Shown in pieces: positions 1 through 54,046 of a stretch of 64,000 nt of DNA (position 1 is its first letter; every line of letters starts with the position of its first letter). The stretch comes from Aldrovandia affinis (taxonomy: Eukaryota > Chordata > Actinopteri > Notacanthiformes > Halosauridae), in assembly GCA_029706075.1 (NCBI GenBank), contig JAINUG010000110.1, forward strand, positions 1,273,213 to 1,337,212. Direction: 5' to 3'. The notes beneath the pieces are model-generated. The model worked only from the letters and a program-made list of their open reading frames with translations. It searched no databases and was not told where the DNA came from. The position numbers and the translations under genes were made by a program.

Positions 1-967
1 CTTCTTACGTATTGCATTCTTCAGTGAAGTACAGTGCTGTTAACATTTTGGAGATTCCTCTTTTTAACTCGCTATGTTAAAAACTTCACAGATAATAATG
101 TTGAACCGCAGGCCTTTGACTGTAAATGCCTACCCCCCACCCCTCAGCACATGTAGAGCCACAAGTTGACCTTCTCCAACAAGCCTGAGGTATATTTGTG
201 TCAAGACTGCTCCTGACACTGATATAAACAAGGGTCCATAAACCTTAAACTTCTGACTCACTTATCGTCAAAGTTATCTGCGCAAAGTAGCTAACTGGGC
301 AGAATAAAACGTTTTTCTTAAAACATTGTATCTGCATCAAATGAGCAACCACTATTGTTTACCCTCCAAAGTTAAAACCTTGACATTATGAAAACTGTCT
401 TATACTTATTACTGGAAAAAAGAAGAAAAAAAACAACAACAACTGAGAAACAGCCGATGAGAACAACAGTGAAAAAGCAGCAAAGCAGGCAGGGCAGGTT
501 TGTGTACACTTCTTTCTGTAATGAATTAATTAAATGTAATGACATAAGACTTATTCAGTTTTAATGCTGTATTGCTTTGGTGAAGCCAAAGACAATTTTC
601 CACTTGGGGACAACATCGCTTTTGTATTTTATATCAAATTTTGATTCTACAGTAGAGTGCTTCATAATGAAATATGATATAAAACCGCTCCTTTCGCCAT
701 TTAAAGAATATATTACTTTAGTCCATTTTAAAATTAATTCATGTGCCTAATGTTGATTAAACATTCTGAACAATATTAAACCTCTGATCTTTTCATTTGA
801 GATAATTTTCTCATTTTGAATGATGTTATGCTGAAGCTCTTATGAGCTTAATCTCTGTTTCTGTCTAATTCTGACTCAGGCAAACATCGAAGTAAATTGA
901 TGGCAAATTTCAATATAGGGCATGAGCAGGCAGTTTCATCAAGAAAGTCGAGAACTCAGAGCAGGAT

Positions 968-1491
968 ATAGTGTCTTAATAGGGTGTTGTGCCACCACAA
1001 GCAACCAGAATTTCTTCAATGCACCTTGTCATAGACTAAATGTGTCTGGAACTCTTTTGGGACGATGCAACACCATACATTCATGGGACATCGCACCATT
1101 TAATGTTTTGTTGATGGTGGTAGAAAACACTGTCTCAGGCGCCTCACCAGAATCTCCCATAAGTGTTCAATTCATTTGAGATCTGGTGACTGAAACAGAC
1201 ATAGCATACGGTTTACATCTTTTTCACCAAACCATTCAGTGACCTCCCGTGCCCTGTGGATAGGGGCATCATCATCCTGGAAGAGACCATTCCCATCAGG
1301 ATAGAAATGCTTCACCGTAAGATGAAGGTGATCACTCAGAATGGCTTTATATTTATTGGTGTTTACCTAGCCCTCTAAAGGGTTGAGTGGACCTAAACCA
1401 TGCCAGGAAAATGCACCCCACACCATAACAGAGCAGCCAGAATAAACCCTTTATTTATTCAAGTGTTTCTTTTATTTTGGCAGATAACTGT
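968..1491 (-). mobile_element. Tc1/mariner-derived MITE, copy 1
   Basis: A reverse-orientation copy of the roughly 520-bp element also found at 41888-42410 and 47644-48163. The right end keeps the terminal repeat (TTATTTTGGCAG followed by a degenerate AACTG, then TA). The left end begins inside the element at the shared segment that reads TAATAGGGYGTTG, so the left terminal repeat is lost. Read on the minus strand, the interior matches the other copies, including the segment that encodes a Tc1 transposase C-terminal relic. It cannot make a functional transposase. Confidence 0.8.
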
Positions 1492-1500
1492 GTATTTATT

Positions 1501-1504
<4 letters not shown>

Positions 1505-1535
<31 letters not shown>
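1505..1535. repeat. (TG)n microsatellite
   Basis: About 15 TG units directly beyond the MITE at 968-1491, inside bicc1 intron 3. Confidence 0.95.
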
Positions 1536-1537
<2 letters not shown>

Positions 1538-2311
1538 CTCTGCATACATACAGAGCTCCTATTATCATTTTTTGTATATTTAGATTTTTTTAATCGAAAT
1601 TAAGGTTGAATAAAAACAATAGATTAGCTGACAGTGCATGTGTAGTTAAAATGATGTTTGTCCATTATTTATACATGCTTGGCATTTTGGGCTGGATTAT
1701 TTACATCCCCAAAATCCAGAATGAAATATAAGACCCTGACATTCTCTCACAGCTCCATTCAATTTACACATTTTGCATCACAGGATACAGTTTGATATTC
1801 ACATACACACAAGCATGTATTTGGTCAACAAAAAACGGATTCTGTCAGCAAGGCATTGATATGCGTGATAGCATATTGTTCTAAAAAATCACACCCAACT
1901 CAACTCAAGACTGCAAACATGCAGCAGGTGAGTCTGATCTGGACATGTACGGTTGTGTATATTTTTCACATCACATGGCATCTTAGGTAGCTCTATGGTA
2001 CCATAAACACGGGGAAAGTGTTTGGATGGACATGTTAAAGATCGATAAATCAGCCCTGTGAGGACCTCTGATCTGGCATGCGCTTGCTCCATATGGCTCA
2101 ACACTTCCCCATGGGTTCATTTTCAAAATAATATGTATTAAATTAAAATTGAACTGCTGGAAAATATCCTTAAATTACTCAAAGGTCAGAGCCAGCACAG
2201 CTACACGGGGGAAGGGATGAGCACGCCTACACATACAGGATAACTAGAGTACCAAACGCACACACTAGATACAACGCAGCCCTGATGAGAGGAACAGACA
2301 TGAAGACTTAC

Positions 2312-45855
<43,544 letters not shown>

Positions 45856-46100
45856 GGCGCCTACAGAACACCACTAAGAGTTGCCCCAGCGTCGCGCGCT
45901 GACTTTAAGCTTTACTATACTTAAAAATTAATCACACGCATACCTCTCTCGTGTCGCTGGAACTAAGTGAGTGAGGCTCATTGTTTTTACTGCCTTACAC
46001 AATTTCCTTTAGGGTTTACACTTTTCTCCATCTGCAAAGCGCCGCCCTTAAAACCCCACTCCACACTAGTTTGACCAACTGAAAATTCAAGTATGCGGAC
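45856..46100 (-). promoter_or_regulatory. bicc1: bicc1 5' UTR and core promoter region
   Basis: Directly upstream of the bicc1 ATG on the minus strand is a GC-rich stretch with several CpG (for example GTCGCGCGCTG near 45.89 kb and GCGCCGCCC near 46.04 kb) in an otherwise AT-rich region. This fits a CpG-type promoter. No transcription start can be fixed from sequence alone. Confidence 0.5.
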
Positions 46101-49100
46101 GCATCCCAACTGCTTCGGGGATTCTCACATGTGTCAAACTCGCTCCCCCCACACCCCTCCCAAATCTCTGTCTTCTCTCGCTAATCAACAGCAGACGCTT
46201 TTCTCTCAAGTGCTTGGCTGAAAAACATAACCAATATCATGAGAAATGCACTATTCTAAAAAAATGTTATTTTATGTATTTTTATATTCTTTTTTTCACA
46301 GCACTACTCCGAAACGAATTCGTGTTGTTAACAACTGTGTTTCTGACGCATACTCCTATGAATTATAATTTTAAGTCAATTTACATGAATAGTTTCCATG
46401 TATTCTAAGCTTACAATGTCTTGCAATCGACACAGATGAGTGCCTCGAGTCGAAAGTATTTGGAAGAGAAGGAAGTAATACAACGTTGTAGCAAAGAGAG
46501 GAAACTGGGAAAGTACTAGGAAACAATAACAACGGAAATGGGTCTACTTTAGTGGCAAAAACAATACACAACATGCATTTTTCTGAACAGAATTTAAAAA
46601 ATGTGTTCTGTCATTTTGTAGCCTACTCTCCATTATGAATCTTGTCAACGCTGGCAGAAAATTATTATAAATTATTCAGTCAATAGGAAAATCAAATCAG
46701 ATCATATACTGATAAAGAGATAATGGACATGCTGTACGTTATAACTATATTGATCTAATGTATCTATTTAAATTATGCATGGTATGTAAAGCCAATACAA
46801 GACTGTACAACAATTAAACTTGTAAAAATGTTTTAGGAATCAAAGTGCAAGTCAGAATAAAAGCTCAAATTCAATGCACAATACTGTAAAATTCCTAAAC
46901 CCAACAGAATCTAATCTGATATCCCGGAATCCAGGTGACATCGTGTAGTTTGATGAGACAAGCAGAAATGGGTAGAGTATGATTGTGCTAGCCTGGAGGA
47001 TACAACATGAGTATACTATCTGTTCCATTAGGCAACCAGATATAGTCTGAAAGTGTGGGTCCTATGGAGGAAACGGAATGTGCTGAAGCACCCTGTTTTT
47101 ATCATGGCCATGGGCATTTCATTCCATCACTATGATACCAAAGGGGAGGCTGGATAGCGTTGGTGGTGGGTATTAAATTGTCAGTATGGGGGCGGGTTAT
47201 GGTTTCATGGACCAGTCCATAACCTTTAGTGGAGTGAAAAAGTTGACTGTATGGAGCAGACGAGTAGGTTTTAGTATTGACATATTAGCAGAGAACAAAA
47301 GTGGTCCAATAACGGAATATTGCTAGGATATTTAGCAGGAAGAGCCAGCAGGTGAGGAACAGTGATACAATTATCTAGGATAAGATGATATGGTAGTGAA
47401 GAGACTGCAATAGTTTGGGGTTGGGGGTTAGTTTAAGCAAAGATATGTCCTGGAGCTGTATTTAGAAGCATACTTTCAAAAGTAGCCACTGTCTGTAGGA
47501 GATTAATTGGATAGTATTTGTTTAATAACAAGTTATGTTGGACTAATTTCCATACTACAGGGCCACACAGTACTATAGGACAGCTAGAGCAGAGAGGAGG
47601 AGTCCTCCAAAGCACTCACCTATGAGGACTAATTTCCAAACTACAGGCCACACAGTACAAAATAAAGGAAACACTTGACACTTGAGTAAAGGAGGGGATA
47701 CAAAGTATACTGAAAGCAAGTGCTTAGAGAGCCAGGTAAACACCAATAAATACAAAGCCATTCTGAGTGATCACCATCATCCTATGGTGCAGCATTTTAA
47801 GCACTTCAAACATGGTCTCCTAGGATGACAATACCCCCATCCACAGGGCACAAGTGGTGACTGAATGGTTTGATGAGCATGAAAACTATATAAACCATAT
47901 GCTATAGCCATCTTAATCACCAGATCTCAACCCAATTGAATACTTATGGGAAATTCTGGAGCGGTGCCTGAGACAGTATTTTCCAACATTATCAACAAAA
48001 CAACAAAAGTTGGAATTTATTGTGGAAGAATGGTGTTGCATCCCTTCAACTTCCAGACTGCGGTAGAAGATATGCCAAGGCATACTGAAACAGTCCTGGT
48101 GGCTTGTGGTGGCCCAACGCCCTATTAAGACACTTTATGTTGGTGTTTCCTTTATTTTACCTGTATATCTCTGGTATACTTCTCACGGCACCTGTTAGCC
48201 TGCGGGTGTCATTATGTAATTATGAGGAGCTAATGCAGTGGTTAAGTCCACCCTATCCCTGGTGGAAGGAAGCTAATTGTGTCCTGCCTCTATGGACTCA
48301 TGATCATAGTTGGCATAGTTGGCAAAGTCTCAGCCAGAACATGCAATGTGTAGTCTAGAGCCTTGGCTGACTGAGATAATCGGGAACCCCTTTAAATTCA
48401 AGACATGTAAAATCAGCCATTCACCTTTAACTTAACTAAAAGGGAGAGAACTTCAATAAAGAACCTCCAATGATTCATTTTATTCAAAAGCTACCTTTGG
48501 GTTTGTGATAGGAAGAAGAAGAAAAATTCAAACTTACTTGCATACATTAGCATACATTGAGTATTGGTAAAATATGACCATCTTTAAAGAATTGCTATGA
48601 TATGAGTTACACATTTGTATTATTTTATTTAATGAATTGTGTGCGTATTTCATGAATCTTATGAAATATACCTTGTTACAGAAAACAAAAAGAAGTACAA
48701 TATTTAATGTTGTTGAAATGGTCTTGCTCCTCAAAGAACATGATTTATCCTAATTTATACTACAGTGTTTACATTTCTCAAGGTGCATCATACTATGGGG
48801 AGTGTGTTAATATTTTATTCCCATTACTGTCTTTGCATCCAGCCCTCTACATGTTTGGGGGTTCTCAGATGAGATCCCACTGAAGTTCACCATAACAGTC
48901 CATTTAGATTTCATGACTATGCATGCTCCATCAGTCAAAAACAAATGATAGTCCTCTGTAAAGCACCTAAGAATATGACACATCAAATACTCGAATTATT
49001 TGATATTTTTATAATGATTATGATTATTATTATTATTATAATTGCTCTCTCATAAAACAGCTACATAGCTGATGTTTCATGAAAACAAGACAAAATCTGG

Positions 49101-49369
49101 ATGAATCGTTCCAACCGATTTCCGACAGTTGCAAGCTTGATGGACACTGTCATCTTGTGGCCACATTAATAATGCATCTTGGATACGGTTAAATCACACT
49201 GTAAAAAAAAAGAGAAGAGAACGCACATTTTAGTAAGATAAGTTACATCGTTTTAAAGGTCTCTCGGTCAACCAAGATTACCTTCATTTCCTCTGAACAC
49301 GATATTAGCTCTAATATACCGCTATTATCTGAACGGTTCCAACAGTAAGCTTTACTTCTTTGTGTTTAG
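46101..49369. other. Intergenic region between bicc1 and polr3d
   Basis: The two genes are divergent here. The region holds the third MITE copy (47644-48163) and an imperfect 31-32 bp direct duplication (47541-47572 and 47627-47659, ACTAATTTCCA-ACTACAGG). The rest is AT-rich with no gene recognised. Confidence 0.8.
47644..48163 (+). mobile_element. Tc1/mariner-derived MITE, copy 3
   Basis: A 520-bp copy bounded by TA: the left end is CAGGCCAC...AAAATAAAGGAAACAC, the right end is GTGTTTCCTTTATTTTACCTG. In one frame near 47.92 kb it reads SPDLNPIEYLWEILERCLRQ followed by EEWCCIPSTSRL, the C-terminal end of a Tc1-type transposase with the third catalytic acid region. This is the best-preserved coding relic of the three copies. 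It is too short to be autonomous. Confidence 0.88.
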
Positions 49370-49931
49370 AACACGTGACCTAGCCAGGTGACGTAGGGCT
49401 CACGTAGACACCAGCGGGAAGTGCCACTGCGTTGTTTTGCCAGATGATGACACAATGACAGTATGTAAATACCAACAATGTATGTATTTGGGTATACCAC
49501 ATGGTTTATATAAGGTAAATTAAATGCATAGCCATGCACGTAGCTTGAATATTAGTGTATTAGCTGTAAGTCGTATGGATGCAACTCGCCTCGAAATACT
49601 GCGAACAAAATGGAGGCTCTTGCATAAAGACTATAGATGCGCGATTTAAAATATCGATATATTTCTAACTCTCGTGTTTTAGTTTATGTGAGCGATAAAC
49701 TCGATTCAAACGTGACTATCCGAGTCTCAGAAGACGGCTTCAGTTAACAATGAATTTGTTTAAAACAGGATTTTCTTTCATCGTCTGTATTCTCAAATGC
49801 AGTAGCCAGTAAAACACATTATCATTACTACAGCTGTGTTGTCAAACTGTCTTTCATAGTGACTGATAAATGCAAATATTTGATTAAGTGGACACTTAAG
49901 TGTTTCTCTTAACGTTGCAATGGCTTTTCAG
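49370..49931 (+). promoter_or_regulatory. polr3d: polr3d promoter and 5' non-coding region
   Basis: An E-box CACGTG (49372-49377) and a CRE-like TGACGTAG (49389-49396) lie in a CpG-bearing patch. A TTTTCAG acceptor lies 1 bp before the polr3d ATG (49933), which implies an upstream non-coding exon. A possible donor is the GTATGTAAAT near 49.46 kb. The exact exon is not proven by sequence. Confidence 0.5.
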
Positions 49932-49932
49932 A

Positions 49933-52900
49933 ATGTCTGACCAGCTTGAGTCTGATAATGCATCAAACGCTCCTAGTACGTCGGACGCCAGACAGTGCTT
50001 TAGTCTGGGCAGAAGTTTGCCGGGACGGGTGTCTCTGAATCCCCCGCCCCCTCCGGGACGACTGAGCTCTTTGCGCTCCAGAGACCTAACACTGGGCGGA
50101 TTTAAAAAGGTGAGATTTGTGTCAAGCTTTGGAAGACACTCCCTGTTGTTCTCACATACCATGACACATTGCATGCAAAGTCATTGATTCCGCTGCAAAA
50201 TTATTTTCGTTTTTTAAAACGGTATGCTAGTGCACATTACAGGTTAATACATCCAAATATGTTGGTAATAACATTCCGTGTACGTTTTACATCTATATTT
50301 AACGCTACCCTGATCTTAAAATCAGTTATACCGCCTCTAACTCCCCATAGATTACGAACGCATTCAATCTGGTTTAATCTGCAATACACAATTGGACTAC
50401 TTCCCCATTTAGAGAACTAGCGTAAGCAACAAGGATGCCCTCATCTTTCTGAAAGTGTTTTCTTTGAGCTTGGCCTGGACCTGCGTAAACAGCTCAGGAA
50501 TATAGGTCTGCAAGCCATATAAATGTAGTACAAAAAACTAATGGAGTAATTCCACGTGTACCAAGAGAACATTATAACAGAGGGCAGTAGAGAAAACCAA
50601 TTAAAACAACAATAAATTCATTGATTCCTATAGCTCTGGAAAACATTTTGAGTATAAGCATATTTGGACTGTATGCTCGATAGCTCAATTGATATTGTGC
50701 CTGCGGTTCTAAGATTTAGGTCATAGGTTTAGGTCTCAAATGAGAGGTATGAGACTTGACAAGTATCTGGCAATGGTTATGTACTTAGTCTATGACATTT
50801 TTGGTATGTTTCCCCAAGATTTCTCAAATGTGCTATTCATTTTTTTCAGAAAACCTTTGTTCCAAATGTACATTCGGTTCGGAAGTCTAAGGACGAGTAA
50901 GTGTATCCTCTAAGAACAAGTACTAAATAAAAAGGAGTTATCTTTATTACAATCGCATAAAATCTGTTTGTAATGGGCCACAAATCTGGATGCTTTTCTG
51001 ATAAGGAAATTACACACTGCTGAACTGGTATTTGTGGCCTTAACATGAAAATATAGGTGTCCCAATATTCAAAACAGTCATAATATCTGTCCCCCCCAAT
51101 ATTTTTTTAGATATGTCCTTTTATTATGTCCCCCACCCCATATTTAATGTGGTTACACCCTTGCATGAAAATATTAAAACAGAATTATTGTATTATTTTT
51201 TGTTTTACAAACATGAAATATGTTTCTAGTAATTCAGTGCATTTCATTGGTTTATTTTTTTTCTGAAGACTAAAGGAGGAAGCTCACAGTGCTCCAAAAA
51301 GAGAGAAAAGAGAAAAGGAAGAGAAGCACCGGGAGGGCAGGGGGAGGAGGAGAGAACGACCCCAGACAATTCAGTCACACTCTATATTCGAACAGGGTCC
51401 AGCCGACACCATTAGGAAAATAGGTAAATAAAGAATTTATTTATTAACCAGTATTCAGGTTTCCCACCTCAGTATTAACATCATGGTATATGTTCCCTGA
51501 CATCTCTCTTGCCCTTCCTAAGGGAGCTGGGACAGCACGGATCAGAGCGACTATGGACACTCACCAGTTTTAAAATGCATTAAAAAGGAAAAAGGGGTGA
51601 CAGAAGATGATGAGAATGAGATTCTGCAGAAGCTTCAACGGGATGATGTAGGTTTGAATAACACGGCCGCCATGCAGCGCTGTTGTGCTTCATACAAAAC
51701 AGAGACTGCAGTGTAACAGTTAGGCGAGGTACCACTGATTCTCAAAAAAGCTTTTAAATGTAGAATACAAAAATCATGAAATTTGATCAGATGGCATGAG
51801 CTGCCTCTGTACACACATGCACAGGTCTGCCATGGCTTTAGTATGCAAAACCATATTATCTGCAGAGTAACGCTAACCGTCCATAGTTATTTTATGAGCG
51901 CGTTTTGATCATCAGCGGATTACCACATGGTTGATTTGAGTTTATTTATTGGTCACCGAAAATGCAATTACACCATGGTAGTCACAAACAGAATGTTTGC
52001 TCTTTTTTGTTGGTTTTTAGTTTTTGGATGACCCAGGATTGAAAAATGATTCAAGAAACAGGCCTATTCAACTTCCACTGTACCAGTCGAGCGATTTTTT
52101 CACAAGTGACACAGCCGTCCATGGTGAGTCAAAAACACAAGGTTAACGTGAACACCAGTCCTTAATTACCCTTTGAGTTACATTACAAGCTGGCTGGAAG
52201 TTCTGAGAGGGACATCCAACGTAAAAAGGTCTCGTGATGTGACATGTAAACCGTCAACTACAAGTGCAAATACCTTATAGTCCAAAACTACACTAATGTA
52301 TGGACATATGCCAGTTCCTCTGAATAAATGACTGAATTAAAATAAACAAACAGGATTTTCTAATAGCACGTACAAACTATTATAATTATTACCGCGTGTG
52401 GAACATATACGTTACCAGGTTTTTTTGTTTTTCTTTCACTGTTTTGAAGTGAAAGAAGAACCGCTGGTTGATCGTGAGAGCTTCACAGCACCCGGAGCAC
52501 TGCCGCCGAGATTCTCTCAGCTCGCAAGAGTGGCATTGAACCCCAAACAGCCGACTGTGGCAGAACTCTTCCGGCAGCTCACTGTGTCTGAGGAGGAGCT
52601 GCTCTTCATCCAGCTTCCAGACACAATCCCCGGCCAGCCCGATTCACACGCTGAAAAACCTCCAAAGAAAGACGCCAAGCCCGAAGAAAAGCGGCAGTCA
52701 CACATTAAAACAGTCAGTGAGATGCTGTACTTCTCCTTTATTGATTTCTTCACATTTCATGCTATTGATAGCCCTGGTAAAGTAAGAAAACAAAGCTTTC
52801 TAGAGATCTGCAGCATATTCAAGTTGCAGTGTTAAAAGTGTTGGTGCACTTTTTTACCCTTTCGTGACATCAGTGCAACAAACTTAACCAATTCTTATGC

Positions 52901-53442
52901 TTTCACATTTTTCCAGGAGCCTGTGGGAAAAGAAATCACCCCTATCCTATCAGATTTCTCAGAAGGGCTGATAGGGAAACTGCAGATCCGAAAATCAGGC
53001 AAAGTCCAGCTTGTTTTAGGGGAAGTCACAATGGATGTGTCGGGAGGAGCTGCGTTTTCTTTCCTACAGGTATAGCGTGCACCAATGGGGCGTTTCCCTT
53101 TGTGATTTCACTCCAGGCTTCTGTCATTGTTAATGCCATTTCGACTGTCGTGCTTCTCTGAAAACAACCTGTGTGTGTGTGTGCGCGTTTGGTAGTGTAC
53201 GTGGAACAGCAACTATGTATGCCATAACATATGTACTCTTTACTGCAAAAGGGACTGCACTTAATGTGTTCTCATCTTTCCAGCAACTGGTGTCCGTCCG
53301 GTTATCCGAAGGCCTGACTGGAGATATGAGTATTCTGGGAAATGTGAAGCACAAGCTTGTGTGCTCTCCGGACTTTGAGGCACTTCTGCAGGAAGTCAAG
53401 CTTCCCCCAAATACACGTTCAGGGAATTCTGAACTCGGTTAA
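49933..53442 (+). CDS. polr3d: polr3d, RNA polymerase III subunit RPC4
   Basis: RPC4 pairs with RPC5 in the TFIIF-like subcomplex of nuclear RNA polymerase III, acting in initiation, termination and reinitiation on tRNA and 5S genes (family knowledge). Eight coding exons join in frame: 49933-50109, 50850-50896, 51269-51423, 51523-51647, 52021-52123, 52450-52712, 52917-53069, 53284-53442. The product is 393 residues (human about 398). Diagnostic blocks are SRDLTLGGFKK, the basic REGRGRRRERPQTIQSHSIF, FEQGPADTIRK, SWDSTDQSDYG, DDFLDDPGLKND, LLFIQLPDTIPGQP, GKLQIRKSGKVQLVLGEVTM and GNVKHKLVCSPDFEALLQ. The last three form the C-terminal RPC4 domain. The C-terminus runs about a dozen residues past the human end. 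It faces bicc1 head to head and tfam tail to tail. Confidence 0.97.
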
Positions 53443-53629
53443 CTCAGCACTGCTTACCAGAAAATAATACTTTGTGAATAGTACCTTTTGTATCTCAGTA
53501 AGTTGGAAGTATTGTTACATTTGCACTCCACCATATAAACATGTGTAGGGTAATGACTTGCCAGTACTTGTGTAGGTTAAAGATATGACAATGTTGCCGT
53601 TTTTTATAGAAAAATTTATGTAAATGTTT

Positions 53630-53635
53630 ATTAAA
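53630..53635 (+). terminator. polr3d: polr3d polyadenylation signal (ATTAAA)
   Basis: ATTAAA lies 188 nt after the polr3d stop codon; a short 3' UTR is implied. Confidence 0.55.
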
Positions 53636-53862
53636 GATTCAATACAAGCATGGAACTCATTTTTCACATGAAAATCACTACATAAGTCTATAAAGCATAT
53701 GTACCTAATGTGTGTTAATCTCAACAGGTTATTTTGTAGCCTAGCCATCTAATGTGTTCTTATTTGATCACATGTGGCAGTGTACAATAACATAAATGTG
53801 TTTTTGGATATTCCAACTACTTTCTACATTTGCTGTTAAAAAGAATGTACAATGAAGCATGA

Positions 53863-53874
53863 TTTATTTTTATT
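53863..53874 (-). terminator. tfam: tfam polyadenylation signals (AATAAA, twice)
   Basis: Two adjacent minus-strand AATAAA hexamers about 175 nt downstream of the tfam stop codon. Confidence 0.6.
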
Positions 53875-54046
53875 TTTTTACACGTGTCAAAAATTATTTC
53901 AGTTTGATGAACGTGCACATGAAATTGTGCCATGATATTGACAAAAACCACTGAATACAGATATAGACTACTCAAAGTATTTCCCAAAACGGAGTATTCA
54001 AGACAGTCCATAGCTTGACTTTGTAACAGAGAAGATGGTTCAGTAC

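Larger units (their letters stand above)
1..2311 (-). other. bicc1: bicc1 intron 3 (partial)
   Basis: This is the 5' part of the intron that follows bicc1 exon 3, read on the minus strand; the next exon lies beyond the left edge. Apart from the Tc1-type MITE at 968-1491 and the TG microsatellite at 1505-1535 it is AT-rich unique sequence in which I see no exon. Confidence 0.85.

Noticed and set aside
50671..50790. tRNA-like stretch in polr3d intron (GATAGCTCAATTG...GGTCATAGGTTTAGG)
   Set aside because: Could be a decayed SINE head, but neither the B box nor a tail is clear enough to list as a feature.
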